From: Triplophysa rosa | Lineage: Eukaryota; Chordata; Actinopteri; Cypriniformes; Nemacheilidae | Assembly (NCBI RefSeq): GCF_024868665.1 | Contig: NC_079892.1 | Span: 2,954,857 to 3,018,856, forward strand | Length of the DNA: 64,000 nucleotides | Direction of reading: 5' to 3' | Part shown: positions 19,240 to 31,447 of the stretch, piece after piece | Position numbering within the stretch: the first letter of the stretch is position 1 | How the letters are laid out: the number at the start of each line of letters is the position of its first letter | The notes under the pieces: model-generated | Told to the model about the DNA's origin: nothing | The model's input: only the letters and a program-made list of their open reading frames with translations | Database searches by the model: none | Translations under genes and position numbers: made by a program

Positions 19240-20770
19240 ATATTAACACATTCTCTCATGGGCCTATAAGTCAAAAACTGCTTAGCCTTTTCGTTTTAAG
19301 TTGCTGTAACTTTTATGCATAGACAGTTTGGTTCGATGGGTCTGCTGACCTTAGACCAGAGAAGGTGTGCAATGCATCAGATGCGACGCTTCAGCGTTAT
19401 GTCTAAAATAAACCTCCTCGATGTCTGTCATGCATGCCTTTTCACGCGATGCCACCTTTCCGCATGTGGCGCCTCCATCTGTCGCGCAACATTCACACGC
19501 GCCAAAATCCTTCTCGTTACACTGAGGGATAAAAACGCGGGGAAATAAACCCGACGTGAATTAGGCTCTGAGGAATTGACTTAACGTCTCAAGGTCTGAA
19601 AGAAGATGGATGAGGAATTCACATTTTATGGCTGTTTAAAATCAACCAAGGCCAGCGGTTTAGTGTGTTGTTGCGCGTGTTGACGGGTAGAGGTCGCTCG
19701 GGAGCCGCGTGAAGGCTCACGCGCACACATATGGGCTAGACTTTATTGACCCCAGAGGGAAAATTCAGCGCAAAGCGGCAGCAGCATCACATCATATAAA
19801 GTGTGCACATTAAACAAACACACAACGCAGCTTCAGTAGACGTTAGATAGGGTGCAGTCAATCGTGTGATCAACATTCTCACTCGCTGAGCAATATACTG
19901 CAGGCCAAAATTAAAATAAGTGAGGGGATAGTATTTATTAAGTATCTTTAGTATCTTATAATTGTTTTAAAGGTGCTTTTACTAACATTACCAACGTTAT
20001 TTAGTGTCTTCCCTGATAGCACATACATCTGGGAGACGTCTATTTGATGCATTTACATCTGCAAGAGGTCATTTCTTATTGTTTGCTCATCTGCAATACG
20101 TCTCCTGTCAAATGACGATGTCTGTAAATGTATGAATTTTAATGTATGTAAAAACGCTTTTCTATGAGGTTTATCAGATGTTTTTACACAGCAGATGTTT
20201 TCCAGATCTCCTGATATTTAGCAGACATATACAGATGTACCGGGTTTATTCAGAACCTGATCATGTCAGATTTAGCCTTATTTTGTGGAACCTCTAACTA
20301 GAGACAGTAAATGATCTAGTAAGATTATTGTTCTACAATCCCGTCATTTAATCATGAGTATTATGAAACAAACTGTTGTGCATATATTGAATGCAATCCC
20401 TGTTGCGTGGCAAAGAACAGATCTCTTTTACACACATGCACAGCGCATGTCACGCACACGTGTGTCTGTGAATTCTGTCCAATAATTTTTAACTCGGCAA
20501 GGACACAAGCGGAGGCTGTTTCCCGGCACGGATCTCATTACCACATCTCTCTGTTTTTCATTTTCGTTATCTCGCTATTCTCGTCTCCTTGTCTTTCGTT
20601 TTTCTCACTTCCGTGTGTCCTCAGCTGTGAGAGTCTGACTCAGGGACGCCACTCTTGATTCATCCCACGAGTCTTTGGGGCAGTGCCTGCTTTCCTCCCA
20701 GACATGCACATTTGCATAACCATAAATCACTCTGCAAAAGTGACACTTAGTAAACAATGGGGCTCTGGAA
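19240..20770. other. Non-coding stretch with a low-copy repeat-like segment
   Basis: Mixed sequence. Between about 20010 and 20245 it has recurring ACATCTG, CAGATGT and AGACGTCT motifs that resemble a decayed interspersed repeat. TTATTGACCCCAGAGGGAAA at about 19742 is another repeat-like fragment. No splice-flanked coding segment is recognised. Confidence 0.4.
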
Positions 20771-20775
20771 CTCGG

Positions 20776-20778
<3 letters not shown>

Positions 20779-20811
<33 letters not shown>
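20779..20811 (+). repeat. (CT)n microsatellite
   Basis: About sixteen CT units followed by GTGTGTG. A short (GAAA)n run lies at 20880-20900. Confidence 0.95.
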
Positions 20812-20813
<2 letters not shown>

Positions 20814-20900
20814 TGTGTGCGGCTACAGGTTTCATTCAACCTGTCAGAAACATTTTCTGATCATTATTCACCCCAAATTCGAAAGAAAGAAAGAAAGAAA

Positions 20901-21900
20901 TTATTTTGCCTATATCAAAAACCTATTTTTAAAACCATTTAGATTTTATGCTATATGCATATTTTTATAAAAGTAAACACCCACCCTATTAATATAATGC
21001 AAAAAAATCTGTAATGTACTGTAAAAAAGCCATTTTATTATTTAAATTGTGTGGAAACATCTGTTTATATATCATGTAAGTATGTTCAGTGTTCACAAAG
21101 AAAATTCTTTATAGATGACATCTGGACATCGGTACATGCTACAGCCTGCTCTCTCTAGGGGCCCTGCGCAAATAGCAGCTCTACAATTTACAGCCTCTTA
21201 CAATAGAACCCTACGTAGAGATCCAAGTTTGACACTTTAGTGTTTGATTGAACACTTCATATTTTGCTCCACCACGCAGCGCGACAGAAATAAGAGAATA
21301 TATTGGACGGCCCTTGACAGAAATAAACTACGCCGGGTCCCACGGCAGCGAGATGGATGTGGAAGCGTGTTAGGTTTTCACAGGTGACTTGAACTGTTGG
21401 CAGATTAAAGAAATGACGGAGTTTGATGTGTCAGGAAAGTGAAGGTTGTGACTTGCCGAGTGCTGACTGCGCTCCATAAACCTCTAAATAGAAAATAGTC
21501 AAATAAAACGAATTGAAATATGATGGAGAGATACGTCTAAACTTTTCTGATGGTACTATGGTAAAGTGATGATGATGTGAGCGGGACATGGACCCATGGG
21601 GGAGGGGGGGTAGTCTGGGGGATAATCAGCAAAACTTCAATATCTGTGCAACGACTCATCCCAAATATAATTCTACACATATGGTGTCCATAAGTCATTT
21701 TTAAATCATATTTATTTGACCATAAAAACTATTACTTTCTTTCTTTTGCTTATGCAAAGAACGAAAAAATAAACAAATAAAGAGATTTTGAAGAGGTTGC
21801 ATCAGTGAAATATCTCATAATCTCCCATCAAACGCATAGGATTTAAATCAAAGCACTTAGTTCGCCATCATTTCTTTGCGTTTTCTGTCGTTTAAAGCCC
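20901..21900. other. Non-coding stretch upstream of the CpG island
   Basis: A/T-rich sequence with a G-run near 21600-21620 and no recognisable coding exon. It probably contains distal promoter sequence of the transcription unit that starts near 22 kb, by position only. Confidence 0.4.
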
Positions 21901-22450
21901 TCAGCATTGAAACGGGGAGGAGACTGACACACGCACACACACCGGGCTCGTTCCTCCGTTCAGCTCTCCGCGACCGGCGGGCACGAGGAGGCGAGCGCGA
22001 TCGGACCTCCCGGGTGTGCGCGCGAGTGTGTGCGTTCGCGTGCGTTTCTTTCTCACCTGGATATATCACGTGATCAGGCACCTGGGCGTGGATCTGGCGT
22101 GCGATCTGTTATTTTGTAGCGGGAATCCCGGAACCGCAGCTCCGCGGCGCAGCTGAAATGTGAACTTTCCGCGCACCGACACCGGGAATATATCTGACAG
22201 ATTTCTAAAGGCAGTCCGAGAGCCAAGGTGAGTGAATGCCTTCATGTCCGATCTCGTTTTGACACGCTCACACATTTGGCGTTCCCGTTATTGAAGACAG
22301 ACAGTGTGGAAAGTTGCAGCGCGCGGTTACGCGTTCGTCATTTAAACGCGAGCAGATGAAGGTGGGAAACGGACGCGCGACGTGCGTTTGTTGGGTGACA
22401 TTGAAACAGTAGAGGAGTAGATCGTGAAGCAGCGAGCTTACTGTCCTCAT
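21900..22450 (+). promoter_or_regulatory. CpG-rich island, likely promoter and non-coding first exon
   Basis: This is the densest CpG cluster in the window (CGCGACCGGCGGGCACG, CTCCGCGGCGCAGC, GCGCGCGGTTACGCG). On +, the stretch leading to CCGAGAGCCAAG at 22227 is followed by a perfect donor GTGAGT. The segment has no credible long frame, so it would be 5' untranslated. The first downstream exon with a convincing start codon is at 35113-35231. No TATA box is evident, as usual for island promoters. Confidence 0.65.
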
Positions 22451-24226
22451 CGGACCCGGACATAATTCGGGATCTGTTTGAACTGGGGCTGCGGGATCAA
22501 TGACATTTGTTTTTCAAGCCAGTATAATTTTACAGTTAGGACACAGAGAGCTTTCGTAAGTTTTTTGGCATTTCCAAGTGTTTGAATCAGCATTCGCTAA
22601 ATATGTGTTATGCATTGTTATAAGTAGTAAAGTTATTATTCATAATGGAAGGTGTCATAAAGAGCATCTAGCTTTTTATTTTTCTCTACAAACAGTTTTG
22701 AAGACAGTATGTCCAACATTGTAAAAATACATTGACAGTTGTGACAGGAGTGTCCTGCATGGCATTTATCTACTTAAACTATAACATTTTTTCTTCTTCT
22801 GTGCTTGCACATTTTGTGATCTCATATTAGTTTGAATAGTTTGTCATTCTTTAAGAGTTTGTTGTCAATTGATATCTAAATAGTTTCATTAGATTGATGA
22901 CAAGTAGTGATGAAGTTGGTACATTACAAGTGTAAGTTGTGTCTCTTCCACACGTACATACAATCAATACAATCAGGACATTGTATTAAATTTAGTTTAA
23001 GACCACGTTCTTTATTCCCCCCCCCCACATGGTTTGTTTTTGTGTGTCTGTGTCGGATACAGTACACAACAGGTCCATCTCTCTCTGTGTGTTTTAACTG
23101 TGTAAATCTCTCCGTTTGTAGCACACAGGCTCTCTTTCACTATAACGCCCTGTTGTGCTACTAAATTGCGTCTTTATGGGCTTCTTCTGTGTGTCTGCGC
23201 GAGCTCTCCAGTGAAAGGGAGGAGATGTCTCGGGGGGATTATCCTCATTAAATGGATCTAAACAAACGAGCCAGATTAGCCCGAACCTCACCCCGTGTGG
23301 GGGCAACGGAGCCGGGGTGGGTGTGGCACGGTGGTGAGAGGCAGGGTTTTTGTAAACGCATGCCATCTGCACGCACCCGACGTGAAACCAGGCCCCACTC
23401 GTGCCCGCGGCTTATCTGCCTTTCTCCGAGCGGTTGGAATAGAGCGAGTGCCCTCTTATCTGAGGCGTGATGAATGCGCCCCCTCCACGCAGCTGAACGA
23501 TTTCATTCACCTTCCCAACGTCCCTGTGTTTTACACTCAGAAATCATCTGTTACCCACAATCACCCGCAGGGCTGTCAGTAAAACCGCTCCGGCCCGAGC
23601 GCTCGTGTTTATCAAACGCTAAATAAAGAAGTGGCATTTGTCTGATGTTTGCCCGAGGATGGGATGGTAATGTTTGTATATTAATTTCTATTTTTTGTGT
23701 CAGGCTATTTCTGCTTTTACGTTCACCGTTTTTTCTGTAACGCGTGACTTCCTCTTTTTGGAACGGCCTGGTTTTCCATCAACAAAGAGGTTTTTTTATA
23801 AACACATCACTAAAGAAGAAATGGCACAGTGCTTCCTTGTTTCCCGTGGTTTGGCTCGTAAGCGTGCGCCGACGTTGCCAGCTGCTCTTTTAGCCTCTTG
23901 GATTGGTCAGGAATCTGTGCACTTAAAATAAAGCTTGTTGATATTTGAGATTCCTGGAAAAGTCTGACGATGTTCCTGGTAGGCACTAGTGTGTTGAGAC
24001 TGGCCTCAAGCTTGAAGCTGGACTCTGATGTACTTGAATAGTTTGGCACGCGTTTCCTAACTCCATGGCCTCGGTTCTGCCCCAGACGGGAGGTTTGTTG
24101 GTTTTGTCCGAGAAGAGACGTTGGAATTTCCACATTAGATTCTTTTTGTAGTTCACACTCACAGTCGGGTGCATGCCTGGTTAGTAAGAAAAATGTGTCC
24201 TAAGTAGGTGTGGCACAGTAAATGAT

Positions 24227-24227
24227 T

Positions 24228-24269
<42 letters not shown>
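24227..24269 (+). repeat. (CTAA)n microsatellite
   Basis: About ten tandem ACTA/CTAA tetramers. Confidence 0.95.
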
Positions 24270-24504
24270 AGTGTCAAGTGAAGCGCAACGGTGCATTTTG
24301 TTGGTTGTTTGGTAATGTCTAGTCATCTTGTGCAGAGTAGCTCCGCCCACAGCTAAATCTCATTGGTTTAAAGTCCGGGTTGGATCGCCTACAGACTGAG
24401 ATTGAAAAACATGTTGGAAATCTTGTTTCTAGTGGACATTTTTTTAGATTTTTCTTTTGATAAACAATCATACACGCTCCTACATACGTCTCCTCTATAG
24501 AGTT

Positions 24505-24910
24505 TCAGAAGAGATCTCGACAATATCTCAAAGTCTGCTCAGATTTGGAAGTCAGACATTTCAATATAAACATTTCTCTTGAAGAAGTAGGTCTTGTTTG
24601 CCATAAACTGCAATGGCATCGACAATGATGTTTTATGGGGTGTAACGATATATTGTGGCACAATACAAAAAATAAGATAAGTGTTTGTTTTTGACTATAT
24701 AAAAAGAGATCTCAATGTGTGCTCAGATTTGTATTCGGAAATCAGACATTTCAATATAAACATTTCTCATGAATAAATAGCTAGGTCTTGTTTGCTATCA
24801 ACTGCAATGGCATCGGCATCGATGTTATGCGGGGTGTAACAATATATTGTGTCACCGCACAATGTATTTCACGGTACAAAAAAGATCTGATAAGTGTTTT
24901 TCTCTATAAA
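24505..24910 (+). repeat. Tandem duplication of about 200 bp
   Basis: Two units share, in order, AGAGATCTC, GTCTGCTCAGATTTG or its variant, TCAGACATTTCAATATAAAC, TAGGTCTTGTTTGC, ACTGCAATGGCATCG and GGGGTGTAAC.ATATATTGTG. The first ends near 24690 and the second begins near 24705. Divergence of roughly 10-15% suggests an old duplication. Confidence 0.8.
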
Positions 24911-25287
24911 AGTTTAGTCCTTTTGGTTGAGGCGCCACCACATGACCTGTTTTTATGGGGATTAGATTTCTTAATTCCTTTTTTAATTTCATTAAAAAAT
25001 ATAGTTTTATGTTTCAGTGACAGACAGACCAGTTACATTTTTAAAATTAAATCAATTTTTTTTTTACAAAAAAAATGCATTGAAACCTTGAATGTTGTCA
25101 ATTGTTTTATATTATGTTTTATTGTTGTTTTATGTACAACAAAACTGAGAAAAATATTGTTAAGCTTTTGGAAATCAGTCGCATTTGGAAATTATTCGAA
25201 TTTTAGTTCAATTGAAAAAAGTATAAAATATTGTGATATCGTATTGTGAACCTGTATCATATTGTGAGCTGTGTATCATTGCACCCC
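24831..25287. mobile_element. Inverted-repeat element with GGGGTGTAACAATA ends
   Basis: The left end GGGGTGTAACAATATATTGTG pairs with the right end ATCATTGCACCCC (reverse complement GGGGTGCAATGAT). Alternating ATTGTG/CACAAT motifs lie near both ends. The element is A/T-rich inside and has no coding capacity. A second left end at 24638 belongs to the upstream tandem unit. Confidence 0.55.
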
Positions 25288-27946
25288 CAATGTAAAATGC
25301 TTAAAACTCATACTAGACATTAAATATCGTCTCTTCTGTGTCTATTTTTATTTCTCCGAGAAGTTTGTTTGTAGTCTGCTTTCCCTAAACTCCCTAGATT
25401 CCCACGTTGAGGTGTGAGCTCGATATCTTTGGTCTGTTTGTGCGTCAGTCCTACAGAATCTATAAGGTCTCATCTCTGGTCATTATACCGCTGGCGATGT
25501 GCGAAGTCAAGAGAGCAGTTTTAATGCCCCCGCCGGCCCGCATGGCTGGGATGAATCAGATTACAGAGCATCATGGGAAATGACGGGCATAAGGTGAGAT
25601 CGCATTCATTCTCACGCTGGCTAATCAACAGCTGGCCACAGATCTGTGCCGCCCGGGGGTCTTTGTGCAGCGAAGAATCTTATGACCCCAAGCATCACAT
25701 GTACACCACTGTACGCTGAACCGACTAAACCACCACCGTCTGCTTCCTTTCTTTATTCCTTTTCGTCTTTGCATTTCATTTGCTGACGGGGAGAAATCTC
25801 TTAAGCCTTGTTTTGGTCGCACAGATGAATTATGGGGAAAAAAAGAGTTTTCTAAAGAAAATAACACTGGAATGTGTAGGAGGGACTTTTGCACATTACA
25901 CAAAACCCTTGCCTGCAGGAGAACAAGATCTCCAGCTTTGGCTTCAAAGACTCTCATTACAAGCATAACACGCTATCAGAGCGGCCCGAGACCGTGGCGT
26001 ACCATTACCGCCCCGTGTGAGAAAGCCAGCGCTCCCGTCTTAAGAGTGGCACCCGTGTCAAAACTCTGCTCTTCCACAGACACGCTCTACGGTACGGATT
26101 GAGGTTTGGAGCGAGCCCAGACGGCCCCTCCCGTTGAAGCAAATGGGGCAAGTGGGGATTAGGCCTGGTTCAGGAATAAAAGAAGAATTACTATTGACGG
26201 TCTTAATTAATCGAAGACTTAGTTTATTCTGGGAAACTGCCAAGTCACTGACTATTATAGTGGAAAATCCAGTAGCGATTCCAAACGCACCCCTTTGTTG
26301 AAGTAGTTTGCGGGTCTGAAAGACACGAGCGCTTTCTTTTGTGTGTGAAAATCTGCTCGGGTGCGAATAATTCGAGACGGCGAAACCTAAATGAGCTTTT
26401 TCCGTGTATCATCGGGCCCACGCTGGATCTAAAGCGCGCCCCAAACTTTTTTGGGGGATAATTTGATAAAGCTTCCAGCCATCAATAAGTGTGTAAAACT
26501 CCCGGCTCAGCGCAACGCTTTTAAAACCCATTGTGCAGAATTACCCATTTTGCCCCCCAAAAATGAGCATAGAAGTTTCATCTGACTCTGTCTTTCACCA
26601 AACGCTTTATGACGCCTGCCAAAATGTTTCCAATGCAGTTTAACCAACGATGGATTGAGGCATTATTTCATAATCTCTCCGATGAACCAACGCATGCTTT
26701 ATTTATCCGGGCGCACAGAGAGATTTAACGGTTGAACCACTCTCAGTGAAACGGATAAGTGCAAAATGATAGATCCCCTCCACGAGCGTGACGTTGCCGC
26801 ACCTTTGTTTCCAAGAAGGGTTGTTTTTTCCCATCATTCTGGAGGGGAATTCACTTGGGCACTGAAGGGTGTAATTCATTTCCACAAATCTGAGTAACGT
26901 CATGTTCAATCTGCAAACAGAGCACTTGCTTCGCACGGCGATGAGTTTTAATTACTGACACCACATCTTTGGTAACGTGGTGGTTGTACGGGCGGTGTTT
27001 TTTTTTTGGCACGTATGGTCGGTCGGGGGCTTGAGTCTCATGGCTGTTATTTATTGAATAGATGAGTCTCTATGGGGCCGTAACGTGAACTATGGGTCAT
27101 ATATTTGGCAACAGCTGGAAAGCAAGGTCATACCAACCTGGGCGAAGAAAAAGCTGGTGCAATCTGGCAAGACGTCCGTGAAGAGGTGAGATGATTGCCA
27201 AAGACAGAAATGGATACAATACTTTATTTGTTGTAATATTTTATTACATATTAATTAAAATAAATAAGTATATATTAATATAAATAAATATTAAAATAAA
27301 ATAAAAATATATTTTAATCGTACATTTTATTTGATTAATTTTATATTATTTAAAATATACATTTATTTTGCAACTAGGTGTACTACACAAATAAACACAT
27401 AGGCTATTAAGTGTATTTGGTGTCTTTTGGTTTGTCTGTGACCACACAGCCTTTTTGATGTCAACGTAAAAGCAAAAGACAAGCTTTTTTGTCCCTTTTG
27501 AATCTTTAACTTGCTTTTACTCTCCTTTCTATACACAATTATATGGTTAGTTGCTTTTATAGTTTGCATTTAGCGTTGTTTTTACTTATCGTCCGTGACT
27601 CTGCCAGTTAAGAATCACTGCTGAAAATAAAACCATTGGTTGCTCTAATGAGATCTGAAATCTCCTTTTTTATGAGGTCGTAACCTTTATTTCCGACACC
27701 ACTGATGACAATAACTGGTAAGCTGGTGATATTGTCTGTACTTCCCTTTTTCTCTGGCTGTCAGACTAGCGCAGCTCCTGTTTTGGTTCTGGTACCTGTA
27801 GGAGGATCTGGGGACCAGATGCATGTTTGGAAGTGACCCAGAGAGGCTTTAGGGTGATAGGAGCAGACCTGCAGCTTTGGGACTTCCTACGGAAACTTTC
27901 TAATGCTGAAACGCAGCCAGGAATTCCAGCTATGTGCCTCAAACCC

Positions 27947-27953
<7 letters not shown>

Positions 27954-27994
<41 letters not shown>
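27954..27994 (+). repeat. (GA)n microsatellite
   Basis: About nineteen GA units. ORFs of repeated RE or SL residues across it are artefacts. Confidence 0.95.
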
Positions 27995-27999
<5 letters not shown>

Positions 28000-28445
28000 T
28001 TTGAACCCTTTGATTTTCATGTTTGTTGTTTTGGTTTCGTGAACTCAGAATCTCTTCCTCCCTGCAATTTTTCTTCTGACTCCTACAGCTTCCTTGCTGT
28101 AGTTTCTATTTCTTGTCATTCGCACAACCTCACTTCAGTGTTTTCAGTATTCCGGCAAGACACGTGATGTCATATGACAGCAATCTAGTATACTTTTCAA
28201 AACGTCTATTGAAGAACAAACTTCAAACTATTTTACTTACTAGTATGCAATATACACACTATAGTCTACACCACTCAGTATTCACTAGATGGTAATCTAG
28301 GGTTGCAATTTGACACAGCCGTGCGCTGCATTTGTATGTTTTTGTCTCTTTCCCATCCTCATGCCTGCTATCTGCTTGCTAATTTAGACCCAGGTTTCGT
28401 ATCGGATCACAATTGGTGATCCAATATAGAATTGTTTGTTGTATT

Positions 28446-28737
28446 TTAAAGGGATAGTTCAGCCAAAATTCTCTCATCATTTACTCACCCTCATGTCAAT
28501 TTAAACCTATGTGACTTTCTTTTGCAGCACACAAAAGAAGATATTTTGGAGAATGTTGATAACCAAACAGCATAGGCCTCCATTGACCTCCATTGTATGG
28601 ACACAAAACCACTAAGACATTTCTCTAAATATCTTTGCGTTTTACAGAAGAAAGAGTCATATTCCGTACAGGTTGGAATGACACGAGGGTGAATAAATGA
28701 TGACAGAAATTTTATTTTGGGTGAACTGTCCCTTTAA
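28446..28737. mobile_element. TTAA-flanked fold-back MITE, copy 1
   Basis: TTAAAGGGATAGTTCAGCC at the left is the inverse of GGGTGAACTGTCCCTTTAA at the right, with TTAA at both borders. Inside are the family blocks ATCATTTACTCACCCTCATG, CACAAAAGAAGATATTTTGG and a mirrored TGAATAAATGATGACAGAA. It is non-coding. The family is abundant in cyprinids by recall, and the TTAA sites suggest piggyBac- or Kolobok-type mobilisation. Confidence 0.88.
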
Positions 28738-31246
28738 CCAAACACAGATGTTCTCAAAATCTAACTTTACTTTTAATAAACCGATGTAAAACATTGTTTC
28801 CTTTCCATTTGAAAGATAAGGCTATTTATTTTTGCTAACATAGCTCAGCGCACTCATATTAATAGTTGCATTTCCTATTTAGCATTGTTTCTCATCCTTA
28901 TCAGAACAGACCGCGACCCATATTTGGCCTGCGTGTCATTGAGAACCACTTCCTTGGTATTCATACAAAAAACGTGTTATTCCCATGCCCAAAAACATTG
29001 AAACACCTTAGTACCTTTTGTAAGTGCAAGCGTGTAATGAATTCACAAGTATAACTGGGTCTCATCTGGAGGGTTGAGATGTGCTTCGCTGCACAACAGA
29101 TCTTTTTTTTGGTCTAGAATCCTTTACCCGAAGGCGATATCCCAGAATTCAAAGTTGGGAGCTGAGCAAAGCTGTAGTCTCTCTGGATCACATTCCTGAC
29201 TGCATTTGTTTAGCGTTTAAAGCGAATGACATCACAGTCTGTGCCACAGACCCTATAAACGGTTTAAATACATGCTAGCATCTGCTCGCAGACGTCAAAA
29301 ACCTGCCACCCTGCCTTTTTTTTGCGAATGCAAAAGTTTTACACAAAACCTCACTTCCTACAGTTGTGCACAGATGGTTCCCGCTTCGTGGTTTGCGTTT
29401 CGTTTGATGTGCTAGCATGCGTTTGAGGTTAACTCATTCTCTCACTGTTCAGACCTTTAATTTGCGCCATTAGCTTTAGACGGTGGTGCTGGGATCGTGA
29501 AACGTTACAGATGATCTCACGGCTCTTTTGAGGAGCTATCGTCCAGCGTTGATGCTACTAGCGCATTGCTAAACTGCAAATGAGTGTTTTTGTGCTTAAA
29601 TGCACTCTGGGATCTCGTTTTAAGATTAGCTTGTTTGTCTGATAATTGGCTTGCAGGAGTTTTGCTTCCAACAACCTGTCACGTCGAAGCCTGCAAGGAA
29701 CAACGTGTGATTTGTAGACTCGACTGTATTGAGATCCACGCACAGTTAGAGATCTACACACATCTGTTCTTCTGGAATATTTAGAGAACGGCTTTACTTC
29801 ACTTCTTTGTTTTTACTTTGGTTATTGGCTGGGTTGGTTTTTACGCCTAACCCACATCCCGCTGGGTTTAGTGTCGGCCGGAGTTTATTTTCAGTCGTAA
29901 TGAAAACTCTCAGCTTTTCATAATCGGCACGTACTTTCACTGCGAGAATTTACATAACCATAAACCTCTTAAAAAGCCACTAAAATTACATTGCATTCCT
30001 AATGTGGCTCTCGCAGACGTGCGCAAGCGTTGACAAACAATCTTCTTAACATTTTTATGACCTTCCGGATGACAGTAAAAGTCCACGGCGAGGCGAGAAA
30101 CCGAAGGGATAGTCTGTTAAAGTAAACGTGGACGCTGTTGGTGATCAGCTTCACCTGAAGTTCTCGGGTTTTTCTGCCGAGATCCTTTTATTGGTTTGGG
30201 GGTGGATGATACTTCGCCATAATCCATAATATATTGTATTTACAATCCCTCTCAGAACCTGCTCGGGGTTTTGTGTGAGAAATTTGAATGAGGTGATAAG
30301 ATTATGCCTTTTCTTCACAGAATTGCGTGTGTCGTGAAGTTCTTTGCACTTGCTCTTGGTATCAAGGTTTTTTAACAATGCAGAAAAACACTTGAAAGGT
30401 TTTAATATTTCATGCATTTTCATGTTTCATGCAACCACAGAAAATGTTTTTTTCTCTGTGCTTCATCTTTTATAGCTTGATGAAGTCTACTGTATAGTGA
30501 AATGTTTTCATTGTATTTTATTGCACTTTTATTTTATCTGAGGACAGTTTGATATTATTGAGATTTCGTCAAAACTCTAGAGGAGACGTTGTGTTTTTGT
30601 TCTTTCAGGAGAATGATCGGAGAAGCAGAAGACTTGATCAACGTAAAACTGCTTGTAAGAAAGAAAAATGACACAAGATCTCTTTAATTTCTCATTTAGT
30701 TCTCCTGGACATGAATGAGATTAAATGGAGAGCAGATGAAAACGTTTGCTTAAATCTCATGTGTGTCTCAAATATTTATTATGAGAAAGAAAGTGTCACA
30801 AATGTCTCCGTTAGTTGAGAAGAGATGTCAACAATGTCTCAATCTGAGCTCAGATTTGTCAAGTCTGCGATCAAAAGTCAAGATTATTGAAGATCTCAAT
30901 ATGAACTCATCAAATTTACCCAAATCCAGATGGTTTTACCTCTACAATCTACATTCATTTGACACCTTCGTACTCTTCTTGGATTTTAACAATTGTCTCA
31001 TTTGTTTCTGTTTGTTCTCCTCAGCAATTTCAGGAGAAACATCTAAGACTGAGTTAATACTCGATTGAAACACAGTTGAGAACTCTGAGCAAATAACATT
31101 TTCTTCTGGTTGTGTCCAGTTGGTGAAAAGGGAAGTAGTTTTAGAGGAAGCTAATGGTTTTGATGACAAAGAAATATATGGTTCTTTTTTTAGTTTACAT
31201 GCGTATATTGTCCACAAATAAGACCGTGTATAAGAATTGTCAAATC

Positions 31247-31447
31247 TTAAAGGAATAGTTCACCCAAAAATCTGTATAAATTTGATAAATGTCTTTGTTC
31301 TGATGAACACAGAGAAAGATATTTGGAAGAATGTTAGCGATTTTCAGTTCTGGGACATCATCCACTACCATTTATACAGGTATGAAATTATATGAGCGTG
31401 AGTAAATGATGACAGAATTTTCATTTTTGGGTGAACTATCCCTTTAA
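31247..31447. mobile_element. TTAA-flanked fold-back MITE, copy 2 (shortened)
   Basis: The ends are TTAAAGGAATAGTTCACCC and GGGTGAACTATCCCTTTAA. The centre is of the AACACAGAGAAAGATATTTGG type, lacking about 90 bp compared with copy 1. Confidence 0.88.

Noticed and set aside
24788..25249. 153-codon frame
   Set aside because: It lies in the A/T-rich interior of an inverted-repeat element and resembles no protein.
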